Below are positions 1 to 8,987 of a DNA stretch of 48,048 nt, in pieces. The number at the start of each line of letters is the position of its first letter. The first letter of the stretch is position 1. This DNA is from Burkholderiales bacterium. Its GTDB lineage: Bacteria; Pseudomonadota; Gammaproteobacteria; Burkholderiales; Burkholderiaceae_D. The position numbers and the translations under genes were made by a program. The notes below the pieces were generated by a model, which did no database searches, was not told where the DNA came from, and worked only from the letters and a program-made list of their open reading frames with translations. Where the stretch lies: the NCBI GenBank assembly GCA_016200895.1, contig JACQDX010000035.1, forward strand, positions 1 through 48,048, read 5' to 3'.

Positions 1-3000
1 CAGCACCACTTCATCGAGATAGACTTCATCTGTCTTCAGTGCAGCACCATCACCCAGCAATTCCAGCTTGAAGCCCGCCTTGCCAGCGACTGCTGGCGGC
101 GTTACTGCACCTTTGCTGGCGGCAGCAGGTGCAGAAATGGCTTCTGGCACCAGACGATAAATGCGGCGTTCCAGTTTCACTGGCAGATTGGATTTTTCTG
201 GTTCGCGACTGTCAAACTGGGCAATTGCGATCATGCCGGTACTTGGTGTAGATGCCATGCGGATGACGCCTGGTGTTGGCGTAGCGGTAGTGGTATTCCA
301 GCGGTACACGCTTTGACCAGTAACGGTTTCACGCGCTTGCCAGCCGGCTTCCAGTTCCACCTTGGCCATGTTGTTGCGCAGCAGAGGATCATTGCTGCCA
401 GACTTGCCACCCAGCGCGCGATAAGTCCACAGCAGACTCAAGGCACGGTCTATGGTCGGGGATTCTGACCTGACGCGCTCCAGCACGGCGGCAGCATCGC
501 TGGCCGGGCGTTTGCCTGTCAGTATCAGCAAGGCTTCACCCAAGGGCAGGTCAGCCTGATGCACGCGGGCTGCAGCTTCTGGCAAGGTCGTGACGGTAAT
601 GCCTGTCAGGTTGCCTTTGCTTTGCTGTACCACGTAGGCGGCCAGCAAGGTGCTCATGGCATGTTGTACATCATCGTCCTTATTGGCAAAGATCATGCTG
701 TTCATGCCTGAACGCGGGGTGATCACGACAGGTTTTGCAAACGCGCCTTTGGCACCCAGTTCTTCACTCAGGGCTTCAGCCATGGAACGTACTGGCAAAC
801 CCATGTCCTGCATCCAGTACAACATCAGGGCGCGCTGCCAATGTGATTGTTTGACGCCATCTTTGCGGTAGACATCATTCAGTTTATCAAAATGACCTTC
901 TGGCAGTGACAGTTTCAAAGCACGGCTGGCATGCCAGTCAGCATAGTAGGCATAGGTGGTCAGCAGGGCATCGCCATCTTTTTCTGGCACGGTCCACCAG
1001 CCAAACGTCGCATCCGGGCCTGCCATTTGCGCCAGGCGGAAGCGGTAGCTGTACAGTCTTTGCGTCAGTTGCGCTGCCAGTCTTTCTTCACTAGGCAAGG
1101 TTGATTGCAAGGCCAGGCTATAAGGGATGAGGCGGCTGGAAGTCTGTTCGACACAGCCATATGGATAGTCGATCAAATCGTCCATCAAGCGGCGGAACTG
1201 TGTGCTGGCGCTGTCTGCAAATTGCAGTTGCAGGTTGCTGGCGTCAGGTGGCAGTTTCAGGACAGTTTCCTTGCCAGTCACAGGTACGCTGACTGAGCGC
1301 TGGCTGAGCCAGTGCACTGGGATAATCTTCAGCGGCACATTCAGCGCATCAACAATCTTGCCGCCCACAGCCAGTGACAGGTCTATCTTGCTGTCAAGGC
1401 CATTGGCTTTCAAAGGAACAGAGATAAAATTCGCACCAGGTTTGAGTTTCAGACTTTCTTGTTTATTGACACCAGAACCAGTGATGTTCAGGTTGGCACT
1501 GGCATCCTGGTTGCCCTGATTAAAGATGGCAACGCTGGCATTAGGTGCATCCTGCACGCGCATCCAGTTCGGGCTGGTCCATTTCACGTAGAAGTCTTTA
1601 TCTGAGCGCACGTAGGCAATGTTCTGGCCGACATTGCCGCCAGCTTCAGTCGCGCGCACGGTAATGCGCCAGCGTGTCAGCGAATCCGGCATGGTGAAAG
1701 TCAGGCGGGCGCGGCCAGTAGCATCCGTAGTGACATTCGGTTGCCACAGAGCGGTATCCTTGTCTTCACGACGTGGTCTTTCCAATACCTTGATGGCACG
1801 TTCATGGGTTTGCCCGTTGGCAGGCAAAGCCAGCTTGGATGGCGGCACTGCCAGGTCATAAGCGATAAAACTCAGGCTGGCAGAAGTGCGCACATTATTG
1901 CGACGCGGGTGATAAAAGAAGTCAGAAATATCTGGTGCAATTTCAGGCTGCAGCACATAGATCATTTCATCAACCACACCTACGGTCAACTGGCTGCCTG
2001 CGGCTGGCTTGCCATCGACCATGGCGGTCAGGTCCAGCGTGACTTTGTCACCCGGTGCATAGACAGCCTTGTCGGCTTTGACGGCGACATTGATACGTGG
2101 CTGTTCAACTTTCAAACCCAGGTTCTGGAACACATAATCAGCGCCTTTGACATATACCACAGACAGGGTGATGTTGGGGCCGTAAGTATCTTGCACAGGG
2201 ATTTCAACTTTCCACTGCATCGGTGACAGGCGCTTGGCGCTGAGCCAGCCACTGGCATTGCTCATAAGGGCGGTTTTTTCTACCTTGTCACGTTCCAGGG
2301 TGAACAGCGCCTGGTCGATTTGCTGCGGGAAGGTGATCAGCGCACTGGCAGTTTCACCTGGCTTGTAGCTGGTCTTGTCAAACACCATTTCTATCGAACC
2401 CTGAGGCGCACTGACGCCAGCACCGCTGACATAATGCGAAGTCGCACCCAGGATATTGCCTGCTGCGTCACGCACAGACAGGGTGTAGGTGCCAGGTTCA
2501 GCAAAAGCCAGTGTCAGCTTATTGGTGTTAGCGAGCTTGCCGTTTGATTTCTTTTGATTCTCCAGTCTTACCCAATCCCAGCTTACCGGCGCACTGACTG
2601 TGCTGACGGTATTGCCAGGTACTGGCAGGGCAGTCAGGGCAAAGTTCATGTTTTCGCCAGTGGCAGAGAATGCACGGTCGGCTTTCAGGCTATAGGTGCC
2701 AGCGCCACGTTCTACCAAGATCTCTTTCGTGGCACGTACGCGATACGCTGCTCCATCTGTGGCCAGCACGGACAAAATATAACGGCTGGGTTCAGTTGCT
2801 GCTGGCAGTTTGAATTCAACAAAACCACTGCTATCGGTCGTAAATGTCGTCGTGCTCATCTGTACCGGGAACTGGCCTGCGTAACCAAGATCACCTTCAA
2901 CGATGGTCAGGCGTTGGGCGCGTACTGTCAAATCAGCTTTGGCATTGACGACTGGTTTGCCATCGGGGTAAACCAGTTGCAGCTTGCCCTTGATTTCTTC

Positions 3001-4218
3001 ATTTGTTTTGTAATCTTTTTTGCCGGGCATGACATTGATTTCAAAATGCGGCTTTTGATATTCAGCCACACGGAAAGCCGCGCCATAGCTATTGCCTTTG
3101 TAGCTGAAGCGCAATTCATAACCACCTGCCACGGCATTGTCAGGCAACTGGAATACCGTATCGCCACCAGACTGCGGTGTCATTTGCAGGGTCTGTGCCG
3201 CGACCGGGAAGCCATTTGCATCAAATACCTGTAGCTTCAATTCACCTGCGGTGATGGTTGTGGATTCACGCGCAGAGACAAAAGTACGACCCAGGAATTT
3301 TACATACACAGTTTCACCGGGGCGGTACAAGGGACGGTCTGTCACTGCATACAGCTTGGTGTTATAGATTTCACTGTCGTAATAATAGTTTTCAGCAACA
3401 AACACGCCGCCTTTGCTATCTTCGCCATAGACATAAGTCTTTTCAGGTGCATCACGTTCAAAATTGACGATGCCGCTGGCATCTGTCGCACCTGAACTCA
3501 AAATACCTGCACCATCTGTCCAGACTGTTTTGGCATCAGCCACTGGCTGGCTGGTACGGCGGTCAGCCACCCAGACCAGCATTTGTTTGCTGGAGACCTT
3601 GGTCACAGCAATAGAGTCAGAGACAAATACCAAAGTCACAGCACGATAACTGCCGACCATAGCTTCCACCAGATACAGGCCAGGTTCTTTTTTGCCCAGT
3701 GGTATCAGTACATTGCCTTTTGGCGATGTGATGAATTCACTGCTGCTGCCATCCAGTTTGACGCCTTTAGGTGGTTGTATCGGCTTGGCGATATGCACGG
3801 GGTAGCGGAAGCTATCGACCAGGGTATGTGCTTTCAGTGGCTGGTACAGAGGGTTCATTTGCTGTGGTGTTGGCGCTTTCACCAGTGGGTGCAGACGTAC
3901 TTCCGGCGCTTGTCCTTTACCCTTGTAATTGCCCTGGGCATCAATGCGGTGCAAATTCTTTTGCGCCTTTAAAAATTCCAGCGGGTCCTTGACCTTATAG
4001 ACGTAGACGTCAACACCGCCTAGTTCAGAAATCTGCCCCATATCCTGTGCTTCCAGCCGCACCATGGCATTGTCGCCAGAGCCATAGGCTGCATCACTGA
4101 GCAGGAAGAAAGAAGAACCGCCACCGCCATCCTGCGCTATTGCAGGCATGAATAGCAACATTGCGCATAGCGCAGTCAATAAAGTGAAATAACGGGATTG
4201 TTTGAATGTAGCTTTCAT
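1..4218 (-). CDS. yfaS: Alpha-2-macroglobulin family protein (YfaS/MagD-operon type), 3' end missing
   Basis: Large periplasmic protease-trap protein. The frame is open for 1406 codons from ATG at 4218 to the window edge, so the C-terminus is lost. Residues 1-29 form a Sec signal peptide ending near AIAQ, with no lipobox cysteine. Repeated macroglobulin-like beta-domains follow, including a YRPGETVYVKF segment, a DxxGxARLTFTMPDSLTRW region and a PYGCVEQTSSRL segment at residues 1019-1030. Cys1022-Val-Glu-Gln1025 is the internal thioester motif that covalently couples attacking proteases in eukaryotic and type I bacterial macroglobulins. A FGWW segment and helical thioester-domain repeats follow. 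The gene starts 10 bp after the DUF1175 gene and is clearly in its operon. The family's C-terminal receptor-like domain would lie just left of the window. Function in periplasmic protection against host or competitor proteases is inferred from the family. Confidence 0.93.
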   Translation of the reverse strand, partial: MKATFKQSRYFTLLTALCAMLLFMPAIAQDGGGGSSFFLLSDAAYGSGDNAMVRLEAQDMGQISELGGVDVYVYKVKDPLEFLKAQKNLHRIDAQGNYKGKGQAPEVRLHPLVKAPTPQQMNPLYQPLKAHTLVDSFRYPVHIAKPIQPPKGVKLDGSSSEFITSPKGNVLIPLGKKEPGLYLVEAMVGSYRAVTLVFVSDSIAVTKVSSKQMLVWVADRRTSQPVADAKTVWTDGAGILSSGATDASGIVNFERDAPEKTYVYGEDSKGGVFVAENYYYDSEIYNTKLYAVTDRPLYRPGETVYVKFLGRTFVSARESTTITAGELKLQVFDANGFPVAAQTLQMTPQSGGDTVFQLPDNAVAGGYELRFSYKGNSYGAAFRVAEYQKPHFEINVMPGKKDYKTNEEIKGKLQLVYPDGKPVVNAKADLTVRAQRLTIVEGDLGYAGQFPVQMSTTTFTTDSSGFVEFKLPAATEPSRYILSVLATDGAAYRVRATKEILVERGAGTYSLKADRAFSATGENMNFALTALPVPGNTVSTVSAPVSWDWVRLENQKKSNGKLANTNKLTLAFAEPGTYTLSVRDAAGNILGATSHYVSGAGVSAPQGSIEMVFDKTSYKPGETASALITFPQQIDQALFTLERDKVEKTALMSNASGWLSAKRLSPMQWKVEIPVQDTYGPNITLSVVYVKGADYVFQNLGLKVEQPRINVAVKADKAVYAPGDKVTLDLTAMVDGKPAAGSQLTVGVVDEMIYVLQPEIAPDISDFFYHPRRNNVRTSASLSFIAYDLAVPPSKLALPANGQTHERAIKVLERPRREDKDTALWQPNVTTDATGRARLTFTMPDSLTRWRITVRATEAGGNVGQNIAYVRSDKDFYVKWTSPNWMRVQDAPNASVAIFNQGNQDASANLNITGSGVNKQESLKLKPGANFISVPLKANGLDSKIDLSLAVGGKIVDALNVPLKIIPVHWLSQRSVSVPVTGKETVLKLPPDASNLQLQFADSASTQFRRLMDDLIDYPYGCVEQTSSRLIPYSLALQSTLPSEERLAAQLTQRLYSYRFRLAQMAGPDATFGWWTVPEKDGDALLTTYAYYADWHASRALKLSLPEGHFDKLNDVYRKDGVKQSHWQRALMLYWMQDMGLPVRSMAEALSEELGAKGAFAKPVVITPRSGMNSMIFANKDDDVQHAMSTLLAAYVVQQSKGNLTGITVTTLPEAAARVHQADLPLGEALLILTGKRPASDAAAVLERVRSESPTIDRALSLLWTYRALGGKSGSNDPLLRNNMAKVELEAGWQARETVTGQSVYRWNTTTATPTPGVIRMASTPSTGMIAIAQFDSREPEKSNLPVKLERRIYRLVPEAISAPAAASKGAVTPPAVAGKAGFKLELLGDGAALKTDEVYLDEVVL

Positions 4219-4227
4219 TGGGCGCTT

Positions 4228-4953
4228 TCAGGCGGACAAGAAATTGAGGCGATACACGCCAGCAAAATTGGGATTATCTTGGGTAGGGTGCCAGCGCGTA
4301 TCGCGCCAGGCTTGCAAGTCGCGCAGCTTGACGGCGCGCAGACCATTGTCAGTTGGTGTGACTGTGCCGGTATGGTAGGCGATGTAAGAATTCATCCACA
4401 CCATCAGATGTTGGGCATCGCCCTGATCATAGAACAGCAGGTCGCCGGGCGCTGCCAAATTGCAGTCCTTGCCACGAAACCTGGCATTCTCCTGCACCAT
4501 TTCTATGGCACTGACATAGGCAGAGACAGTACCGTCAGCCAGCCGCCATTGATGGCGTACTGATTGCGTGCTTTGATCGAGATCAATTTCTGGCGGCAGG
4601 GCAGTGCCCAGCATGCCATTTGCCCGCTTCCATTTTTCATCATGCTCACGCAGGGATTCAGCCACAGCAAAACGCACCAGGCCCACGCAATCACGCTGCT
4701 GCCAGCGTGGTGTCGGGCCTGCTGTCAACTGGGCAGCAATGATGCGCGTCATCCAGGCGCGGCAACTGCGCGACTGGGCTGGCGTCAATGTTGGTGCCGT
4801 AACTACAGGCGCGGTAGTGGTGCCAACTTTGTTCGCATTGGTGACAGGCAAAGGCACAGCCGGTGATGTGAGCTTGTTGGCGAGCGCCAGTCTGTGCCAG
4901 CCCAGCGTGGTGCTGGTGGCAAGCATGCCAGTTAGTACGTGCCGACGTTTCAA
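4228..4953 (-). CDS. yfaT: DUF1175 family protein (YfaT-like), Tat-type signal
   Basis: Second gene of the yfaATS-type operon. I place the start at TTG 4953: it has an AAGGAGAAA ribosome site just upstream and its TTGA overlaps the TGA stop of the DUF2138 gene. An in-frame ATG at 4977 would put the signal 8 residues inside. The N-terminus, KRRHVLTGM followed by a hydrophobic stretch and ALA, looks like a twin-arginine export signal. The body has a DCVGLVRFA block (Cys97 counted from 4977) and a GDLLFYDQGDAQHLMVW block (His190), an arrangement reminiscent of NlpC/P60 cysteine peptidases, although catalysis is not established. Partners in this operon type form an envelope complex around the macroglobulin. 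Confidence 0.85.
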   Translation of the reverse strand: MKRRHVLTGMLATSTTLGWHRLALANKLTSPAVPLPVTNANKVGTTTAPVVTAPTLTPAQSRSCRAWMTRIIAAQLTAGPTPRWQQRDCVGLVRFAVAESLREHDEKWKRANGMLGTALPPEIDLDQSTQSVRHQWRLADGTVSAYVSAIEMVQENARFRGKDCNLAAPGDLLFYDQGDAQHLMVWMNSYIAYHTGTVTPTDNGLRAVKLRDLQAWRDTRWHPTQDNPNFAGVYRLNFLSA

Positions 4954-6542
4954 TTGGATTTCTCCTTGCTGACCCATTCAACTCTTTGCCAGGCTTTACT
5001 GCTGGTCTGAGTTTTGCTCAGTTCCAGGCGGATTGGCGGGTAAGTCGCCAGGGCCTTGATGCGGGCAGGCAGATGGGTTTTTGCCGCTTCCAGGAAGCTG
5101 GCATCTTCAGGTTTTGCCAGCGCTGCATAAATTTCGCGCTGTGCCATTTCTGACAAGGGACGTGGTGTAATCAGGCCCAAGGTGCTTTGTGCGCCAGATG
5201 TCTGGTCAGCTACGTTAGGGTTGCTGCGGGCTATGGTATCAACCACTTTTTCTACCAGGCTGCCATCGGGTGAAAACACCACAAAATCACCGCTGGCAGC
5301 CAGCGTAGCCATGCTTTTGGTATTGCGCCACAGTTTCTGGTCAGGCTTGGCCTTGGTCGTCCCTTTGCCCGGCGCAGCCTGCTCGCCATTGGCAATAGCC
5401 CAGGTCGCCATGGCTTGCAAAGTGGCATCGCGGTTGGCGGTGTTCAAAGGTAGCTTGGTGATAAACACCGGTGAATACAGATTCGATTCACGATACCAGC
5501 AAGCCAGGCCGGGGCCGGACAGCGGTGCCAATGCCTGATCTGGCAACTTGGGCTTGGCATCTGCTTGTTTCAAGACGGTATTGACCATGCTCCAGTCAAT
5601 TGGCACGACTATGCATGCGCTGGGGTTGGCTGGTGCTGCAGTCCACAAGGCAGGATCAAGTAACTGTGCCGAGGTGGTTTTCTTGGAATCCAGCCAGACC
5701 GAGGTTGACCAGTTACCGCCAAAGTCAAAGCGCATACCCTTGAAGCCGGATACAAAAGCGCCGTATCCCAGGGCCATAGTTGGTGCACCGATAGCCAGTG
5801 TATGTCTTGCCGTACCCGCAGCCTGAGCAGGTGGAGCGGAGATATTATCCAGATCAAATTGCAGCGACAGCGCACCATCATGCTCCAGCCATTTGGCAAC
5901 AGCTGCACGCGCTTCTGACACCATGCTATTGCTGTCGTCTAACAAAAGACCAGGGTCAGACAGTACTACCACACGGTCACCCTGGCTGATCAGCAGCAGG
6001 GTGCGACGCGGATTGACTTCCAGTGCCATCACCTGGGCTTTGCCATTATTGGTACTGATATCGCCAGCCAGTTTTAACTGGCCATCCTTCATTGCCACTT
6101 TGGCGGCTTCCTGCAAGGCTTTATCGAACAGGCCCATGCGCATGACGACTGCATAATGGCGCAAGGCACCTTTGCCATCGCGCCAAAAAGCAACTTCAGC
6201 CGGTTCGTTGAAAATGCGGGCATATAGCTTGTCTTGCCAATCGAGGTCATGCTCGTAGGCGATGCGTTTGACGGCACCGTTCAAACCAAGGCGGTCTTCA
6301 TTCTGCTGATAGTAGAAGGCCAGGTCTTCGGTCAATACATCTTTGGCTATCGGCACTTGCAGTAAGTCACGTGGCAGTTTGGACAAGCTTGTGGTGCGTA
6401 TCAAGGCATCCGGTTGCGAGATATCCACCATAAGGCGGGTACCAACATAGTGATAATCTTTCCAGTGCTTACTCAACTGGTAGGCAACAGCAGCAGCGGC
6501 AACAGTAACAACAGTGCCGGTGACGATCCAAATACGACGCAT
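4950..6542 (-). CDS. yfaA: DUF2138 family protein (YfaA/MagB-like), membrane-anchored
   Basis: First gene of the operon visible here, 530 residues. An N-terminal MRR plus a hydrophobic segment (about residues 4-22) predicts a signal anchor with the rest in the periplasm. The SLSKLPRDLLQVPIAKDVL and TEDLAFYYQ stretches near residues 50-80 are characteristic of DUF2138. Family members are encoded with yfaT and yfaS in enterobacteria and in the Pseudomonas mag operon, where an inner-membrane partner stabilises the macroglobulin. That role is inferred here. Translation is coupled to the downstream gene through a TTGA overlap. No promoter is obvious in the 30 bp before the ATG. Confidence 0.85.
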   Translation of the reverse strand: MRRIWIVTGTVVTVAAAAVAYQLSKHWKDYHYVGTRLMVDISQPDALIRTTSLSKLPRDLLQVPIAKDVLTEDLAFYYQQNEDRLGLNGAVKRIAYEHDLDWQDKLYARIFNEPAEVAFWRDGKGALRHYAVVMRMGLFDKALQEAAKVAMKDGQLKLAGDISTNNGKAQVMALEVNPRRTLLLISQGDRVVVLSDPGLLLDDSNSMVSEARAAVAKWLEHDGALSLQFDLDNISAPPAQAAGTARHTLAIGAPTMALGYGAFVSGFKGMRFDFGGNWSTSVWLDSKKTTSAQLLDPALWTAAPANPSACIVVPIDWSMVNTVLKQADAKPKLPDQALAPLSGPGLACWYRESNLYSPVFITKLPLNTANRDATLQAMATWAIANGEQAAPGKGTTKAKPDQKLWRNTKSMATLAASGDFVVFSPDGSLVEKVVDTIARSNPNVADQTSGAQSTLGLITPRPLSEMAQREIYAALAKPEDASFLEAAKTHLPARIKALATYPPIRLELSKTQTSSKAWQRVEWVSKEKSN

Positions 6543-6775
6543 GAATTCTCCCTCTGGGGTATGGCTTTTTTATTGCACGGATACTATCCAAAGCAGGCTT
6601 GCAAGACAATCATTTGCAGCTGCCTATTTGGTAATTTTCTGTAAGCGTGCAGGTAAAGACTGGAACTGGCAATTGTGCCATGTATAGCCTTGGGAATTTA
6701 TATTGTTGCAATATTTTTTTGTGGACCTGCGAGGCATGTTTCAGAAGGGGGAAAATCTGAAGGCGGGGAAATAAA

Positions 6776-6878
6776 TAGGACTTACGCAAAATTGTCCCAG
6801 CAAGGCGTAGCGACGAAGACAGTACTTTAGAACGGCGAGGAGCTGCAACGCAGCTGGGGCGGTTTTGCGTAAGTCCTA
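6776..6878. repeat. MITE-like element with 25-bp terminal inverted repeats
   Basis: The left end (6776-6800) begins TAGGACTTACGCAAAA and the right end (6854-6878) is its reverse complement. The first 16 bases match perfectly and 22 of 25 match overall. The 103-bp unit has no coding potential and an internally repetitive core (GGCGTAGCGACGAAG, GGCGAGGAGCTGCAACG). This is the form of a non-autonomous miniature element. It occupies most of the 418-bp gap between the yfa operon and the GST gene; the rest of that gap shows nothing I can name. Confidence 0.75.
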
Positions 6879-6964
6879 ACAAAATATCTGAAATGAATAT
6901 TACATGTGTGCATATCACCCGGACAGGCATCCAGGCGATACACACTGTTTTCTTAGGCTAAAGC

Positions 6965-7633
6965 TCAGGCCGCTTTGCTTTCAGGCTTGGCTTCATTGGC
7001 GATGCGCTCATGTTCTGCTGCCCAGGCCGCATCTATGGCACCGACTTTGACAAAGGCCGGACGGCTGCAGACACGTTCAATGTAGTTCATGACGACAGGT
7101 GATTCTGGTACCAGCTTGAACATGGTACCCCAACGCAAGGCGTTGCCCCAGAGTACATCTGCTGCCGTGAATTGCTCACCCAATAGATACGGCCCTTTTT
7201 CCAGCTGCGCCTTGATGATTTCCAGCATAGTGTCAAAATCACCATAAGGACACATGGATGGCGCTGCGGGAGCGTGTTGCGCAAACTTGTCTACCAGTGC
7301 TGGTTCATAGCAGGCGGCATAGTACGCCATCCAGCGCAGATAAGGGCCGCGCAAATGGCTATCCAGTGCGGGTGTCAGGCCTGCCTGCGGGAACAGGTCT
7401 GCGAGGTATAAGAACACTGCTACTTGCTCGGTAATGAGCTCGCCGCGATGCTGTACCGCAGGCACTTTTCCCATAGGGTTGATGGCCAGATAGGCGCTTT
7501 GTCTTTGCTCACCAGCCTTCATATTCAAGACGTGCAATTGATAAGCAGCACCTAATTCTTCCAGTAAAATCAGCGCTCCAGTAGCGCGGGTTTGTGGGGA
7601 ATAGAACAGCGTGACCTTGTCTGCATTGCTCAT
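6965..7633 (-). CDS. Glutathione S-transferase family protein
   Basis: Cytosolic 222-residue protein with the two-domain GST layout. It has a thioredoxin-like N-terminal domain (residues 6-80) carrying YSPQTRAT at the glutathione site, the NPMGKVPAV segment with cis-Pro58, and ITEQ (Glu69) binding the gamma-glutamyl group. A helical C-terminal domain follows, with QFTAADVLWGNAL as the N-capping/hydrophobic-staple region. Substrate cannot be told. It is divergent from a WYL-type regulator and a palindromic site lies between them, so it is probably under that regulator's control. Confidence 0.9.
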   Translation of the reverse strand: MSNADKVTLFYSPQTRATGALILLEELGAAYQLHVLNMKAGEQRQSAYLAINPMGKVPAVQHRGELITEQVAVFLYLADLFPQAGLTPALDSHLRGPYLRWMAYYAACYEPALVDKFAQHAPAAPSMCPYGDFDTMLEIIKAQLEKGPYLLGEQFTAADVLWGNALRWGTMFKLVPESPVVMNYIERVCSRPAFVKVGAIDAAWAAEHERIANEAKPESKAA

Positions 7634-7701
7634 GATAAGACCTTTCTTTTTTATCTCGGTGGCAGAATTGCCTGGCCGTTGACATAAGAATATGCCTCCA
7701 T

Positions 7702-7722
7702 ACCTGACATCTTTTGTCAGGT
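7702..7722. promoter_or_regulatory. Operator-like perfect palindrome between GST and WYL regulator
   Basis: ACCTGACA, 5-bp spacer TCTTT, TGTCAGGT: two perfect 8-bp arms. It sits in the 142-bp divergent intergenic region, 53 bp before the regulator ATG. CCTGACA-type palindromes are plausible sites for YafY/WYL regulators. The assignment to the adjacent gene product is inference from position and symmetry. Confidence 0.65.
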
Positions 7723-7775
7723 TGGTTTACTATTCCTTTATATTTTAAAAATAATGCAAAAGGACTAGTTTTACC

Positions 7776-8738
7776 ATGCGTGCCAGCCGACTCATCTCCA
7801 TCCTGACTATCCTGCAGGCGCGCGGTTTTGTTACTGCGCCAGAACTGGCTGATGAATGCGCGGTCAATTTGCGCACTATTTATCGTGATATTGATGCCAT
7901 GAGCGAGGCAGGTATTCCTATCTATAGCGAGCGTGGCTCAGGTGGCGGCTATCGCTTGCTCGATGGCTACCGCACCCAGCTCAATGGCTTGTCAGCCAAA
8001 GAGGCTGAGGCCTTGTTTATGAGCGGGCTGGCAGGAGCTGCGACGGACATGGGGCTGGGGTCTGTCATGATGGCAGCGCAAAACAAGCTGCTGTCGGCCA
8101 TGCCAGCTTCTTTGCGCGAAGGTGCACAGCAAATGCGTTCACGTTTTCATCTGGATGCACCAGCCTGGTTTGGTCAGTCAGAACAACCTGCACACTTGCC
8201 CAAAGTTGCCGATGCGGTGTGGGAGCAAAAACGCATACAGATACGTTATCAAAGCTGGAAAGGAATCAAGGAGCGCGTTGTCGAGCCTTTGGGCCTGGTC
8301 ATGAAAAGCGGTTCCTGGTATCTGGTCGGACAGGTGGATGACACGCCACGCACTTACCGTATCTCACGCATGCTGGAGTTATCGGTACTTGAAGAGCGCT
8401 TCGAAAGACCCTCGCCTTTCGATCTGGCGGCCTACTGGCGCAAATCTACCGAGCGACTGGAACAAGACATGCACAGGAATATGGCAACCGTACGCCTGTC
8501 GCCAAGAGGGGTGAAATTCAGGGAGCATTTCCTGTCGCCTTATGTGTTTTCCGAAATGCAATTAGCCAGTGAACTTGATCAGGATGGCTGGTGCAAGGCG
8601 ACCATGCCAGTCGGTTCCCTGATGATGGCTTGTGCCGAAATTTTACGCTTTGGCGAAGATGTTGAAGTATTGGAACCGCCAGAATTGCTCTGTAAGGTAA
8701 GAGAGCACATAGAGAAAATGGCGGCGATCTATGCTTAG
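7776..8738 (+). CDS. YafY-type WYL-domain transcriptional regulator
   Basis: 320-residue DNA-binding regulator. It has an N-terminal winged HTH (residues 3-55, with the signature NLRTIYRDIDAM and SGGGYRL), a middle WYL sensor domain with the tripeptide Trp181-Tyr-Leu in GSWYLVGQVDD, and a C-terminal WCX extension ending EVLEPPELLCKVREHIEKM. WYL domains bind small ligands or nucleic acid; the ligand here is unknown. It is divergent from the GST gene over a perfect palindrome and is likely an autoregulated local controller. Confidence 0.9.
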   Translation: MRASRLISILTILQARGFVTAPELADECAVNLRTIYRDIDAMSEAGIPIYSERGSGGGYRLLDGYRTQLNGLSAKEAEALFMSGLAGAATDMGLGSVMMAAQNKLLSAMPASLREGAQQMRSRFHLDAPAWFGQSEQPAHLPKVADAVWEQKRIQIRYQSWKGIKERVVEPLGLVMKSGSWYLVGQVDDTPRTYRISRMLELSVLEERFERPSPFDLAAYWRKSTERLEQDMHRNMATVRLSPRGVKFREHFLSPYVFSEMQLASELDQDGWCKATMPVGSLMMACAEILRFGEDVEVLEPPELLCKVREHIEKMAAIYA

Positions 8739-8767
8739 ACAGTCAGCAAACCTGCATAAATCCAGAC

Positions 8768-8801
8768 AAAAAAAAGCCCACAACCGTTGCCAGTTGTGGG
8801 C
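8768..8801 (-). terminator. Rho-independent terminator for the cytochrome c gene
   Basis: GCCCACAAC (8776-8784) pairs with GTTGTGGGC (8793-8801) across an 8-base loop. Eight A residues at 8768-8775 read as a U-tract on the minus strand. It would stop leftward transcripts from 8988-9452 and shield the convergent regulator gene. Confidence 0.85.
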
Positions 8802-8895
8802 GAACACCTTTTGGAGAGGAATACTTTTAAACCTGAGGAGCGGACTCTGATCTGCTCAAGCAAAATGAAAAATTCAAATCGATGGTTTATTATAT

Positions 8896-8915
8896 ACATT
8901 TTATCGATAAAATGT
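8896..8915. other. 20-bp perfect palindrome, function unknown
   Basis: ACATTTTATCGATAAAATGT is fully self-complementary without a spacer. It lies in the AT-rich gap between the convergent regulator and cytochrome genes, outside any coding region and past the terminator. It could be a dimer-binding site or a short cruciform. Nothing adjacent identifies it. Confidence 0.6.
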
Positions 8916-8987
8916 CGATATAATGAATTTATTGTGGCTTTTACGGGATTCTCTTCCTGGTTTGATTGAAAGGAATGCAGGCAAGCA

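Noticed and set aside
2554..3234. Plus-strand open frames opposite the macroglobulin gene
   Set aside because: They are anti-sense shadows. The minus-strand frame is continuous for 1406 codons with family motifs throughout.
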